Below, piece by piece: positions 5,976 through 7,118 of a DNA stretch of 7,118 nucleotides. Each line of letters begins with the position of its first letter. Within the stretch, counting starts at the first letter, position 1. Source of the stretch: Chitinophagales bacterium (GTDB lineage: Bacteria > Bacteroidota > Bacteroidia > Chitinophagales > UBA10324); the NCBI GenBank assembly GCA_013695775.1, contig JACCZV010000264.1:1-7118 (forward strand), given 5' to 3'. The notes under the pieces were generated by a model. The model saw only the letters and a program-made list of their open reading frames with translations. It ran no database searches and was not told the DNA's origin. The translations under genes were made by a program, and so were the position numbers.

Positions 5976-7118
5976 ATGGGTATTGTTAAACGTCAAAGCG
6001 TACAGTCGTCAGTTATCACTTATATTGGAGTGGCTATTGGGTATGTGAACCTGATCCTCCTTTTTCCAAAATTTCTAACTCCTGAACAATTAGGTCTGAC
6101 GAGGCTACTTCTTTCGGTTGCAACAATCTTCTCTCAATTTTCACTGCTGGGTACATCTGTATCAATACTCCGGTTTTTTCCATATCTGGAAGATAGAAAA
6201 TCGAGGCATCATGGTTTTTTTTCCTTTACGATCCTGGTCTCCCTTACAGGCTTTATAATCTTCACACTACTCTTTATTATCCTTCGGGGCCCTATCACGG
6301 ACATCTTTCAAGAGAAATCTTCACTGTTCGTGCAGTATTATTCTTATCTGTTTCCGTTGTCGTTCTTCCTACTGTTCTTCGAATTATTATTCATGTACAT
6401 GAGGGCGCTTTTTAAAACTGTCGTGCCCACATTGATTAAGGAAGTTGTTCTGCGCCTGATACAGACCGCCGCGTTGGTGCTGCTTACCGTAGGGCTGGTA
6501 GATTTTGAAGGTTTCCTATTACTTTTTATTGGAAGCTATCTCTTGCACCTTCTGGTGATTATGGGGTATGCTGCCTATTTGAGGCAACTGTTTATTTTCT
6601 CTCTTATAGATTTTAAAGGGCGCGTTTCCGTGCGTGAAGTCATGCGCTATTCACTGTTGCTTTTCGTCGCGGCCATAGCATCATATTACACGTTGAACAT
6701 TGACCAGATCATGCTCGGAGCACTTGCCGGACTGGCAAGCAATGCTGTTTATTCAATCGCATTCTTTATAGGAACTATCATCCAAATCCCAGGACGCGCG
6801 ATAAACTCAGTAGCAATTCCAATAGTTGCCGAAGCATGGAAACAAAACGATCAGAAAAAATTGCAGCAGCTATATATTCAAACATCGTTAAACGAACTGA
6901 TCATTGGGGGTTTTATATTCTTACTTGTCTGGATCAATACCGATCTGCTCCTTAGCTTATTGCCCCCAATTTATCAGGAGGCAAAATGGGTAATTTTTAT
7001 TGTAGGGCTTGGTAAGCTCTTCGATCTTGCCACTGGAATAAATGGAGAGATTCTGGTGATCTCTAAACATTCTAAAGCAACACTATTTACCAACGTCTTT
7101 GTTATAATGGTGTCTACC
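5976..7118 (+). CDS. Oligosaccharide flippase-like membrane protein (partial, 3' end missing)
   Basis: Inner-membrane protein of the MOP superfamily (Wzx-type polysaccharide translocases), expected to flip lipid-linked sugar units to the periplasm. The reading frame is open for 381 codons and runs off the right edge; full-length relatives are about 450-500 residues. The N-terminus is typical: KRQS (5-8), a first membrane helix (about 13-31), LTPEQLGLTRLLLS (34-47) and RFFPYLEDRKSR (66-77). Further hydrophobic segments lie near 44-62, 81-103, 119-140, 157-175, 178-200, 224-245, 254-275, 307-327 and 336-352. The stretch YYTLNIDQIMLG (237-248), then YSIAFFIG and IQIPGRAI (259-276), and GLGKLFDLATGINGEI (344-359) resemble Bacteroidota flippases as I remember them. 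The ATG at 5976 is the first start after an in-frame TAG at 5958-5960; no Shine-Dalgarno precedes it. No glycosyltransferase neighbours are visible, so the transported glycan cannot be inferred. A lipid II flippase (MurJ) is less likely, judging from motif memory only. Confidence 0.85.
   Translation, partial: MGIVKRQSVQSSVITYIGVAIGYVNLILLFPKFLTPEQLGLTRLLLSVATIFSQFSLLGTSVSILRFFPYLEDRKSRHHGFFSFTILVSLTGFIIFTLLFIILRGPITDIFQEKSSLFVQYYSYLFPLSFFLLFFELLFMYMRALFKTVVPTLIKEVVLRLIQTAALVLLTVGLVDFEGFLLLFIGSYLLHLLVIMGYAAYLRQLFIFSLIDFKGRVSVREVMRYSLLLFVAAIASYYTLNIDQIMLGALAGLASNAVYSIAFFIGTIIQIPGRAINSVAIPIVAEAWKQNDQKKLQQLYIQTSLNELIIGGFIFLLVWINTDLLLSLLPPIYQEAKWVIFIVGLGKLFDLATGINGEILVISKHSKATLFTNVFVIMVST

Noticed and set aside
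5541..5996. 151-codon minus-strand frame across the rarA end and the following spacer
   Set aside because: Its larger part is the antisense of rarA codons and it also covers the flippase start. The translation has no family motif and an irregular Cys/His-rich composition typical of shadow frames.
1..7118. A novel defence, mobile or biosynthetic system in the window
   Set aside because: All long frames are explained by housekeeping or envelope families. No repeat array, transposase, integrase, tRNA, attachment site or unassigned gene cluster is visible.

Overview
The window looks like an ordinary chromosomal stretch from a member of the Bacteroidota, probably an environmental one. Several signs agree. 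There is a promoter of the form TTTR...TAnnTTTG. Shine-Dalgarno sequences are absent in front of most starts. The gene families are a DUF4159 protein coupled to rsmE, a membrane-type (class 2) pyrD, and a Wzx-like flippase of the kind common in this phylum. DNA is moderately AT-rich by eye, and the standard genetic code is used throughout.

Layout. 1-119: left edge, with no gene I can identify. 174-1784 (+): pckA, ATP-type phosphoenolpyruvate carboxykinase, with its own likely promoter at 111-142. 1785-1916: spacer holding a 10-bp hairpin. 1917-2624 (+): rsmE, 16S rRNA m3U1498 methyltransferase. 2624-3364 (+): DUF4159 protein with an N-terminal signal or anchor segment, overlapping rsmE by one base. 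3421-4461 (-): pyrD, convergent with the previous pair and starting at TTG. 4462-4553: short divergent intergenic region. 4554-5819 (+): rarA (mgsA), AAA+ replication and recombination factor. 5820-5975: spacer with several small inverted repeats. 5976-7118 (+): first 381 codons of an oligosaccharide flippase-like membrane protein that runs off the right edge.

The genes do not form one pathway. They cover gluconeogenesis, rRNA modification, pyrimidine synthesis, fork maintenance and envelope polysaccharide export. The only tight physical coupling is rsmE with the DUF4159 gene. I found no mobile element, CRISPR array, tRNA, rRNA, toxin-antitoxin pair or defence cassette, and no convincing novel system. 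The points worth a second look are modest: start-codon corrections for pckA, pyrD and possibly the DUF4159 gene, a non-glycine residue in the RsmE knot motif, and small intergenic RNA-like structures.
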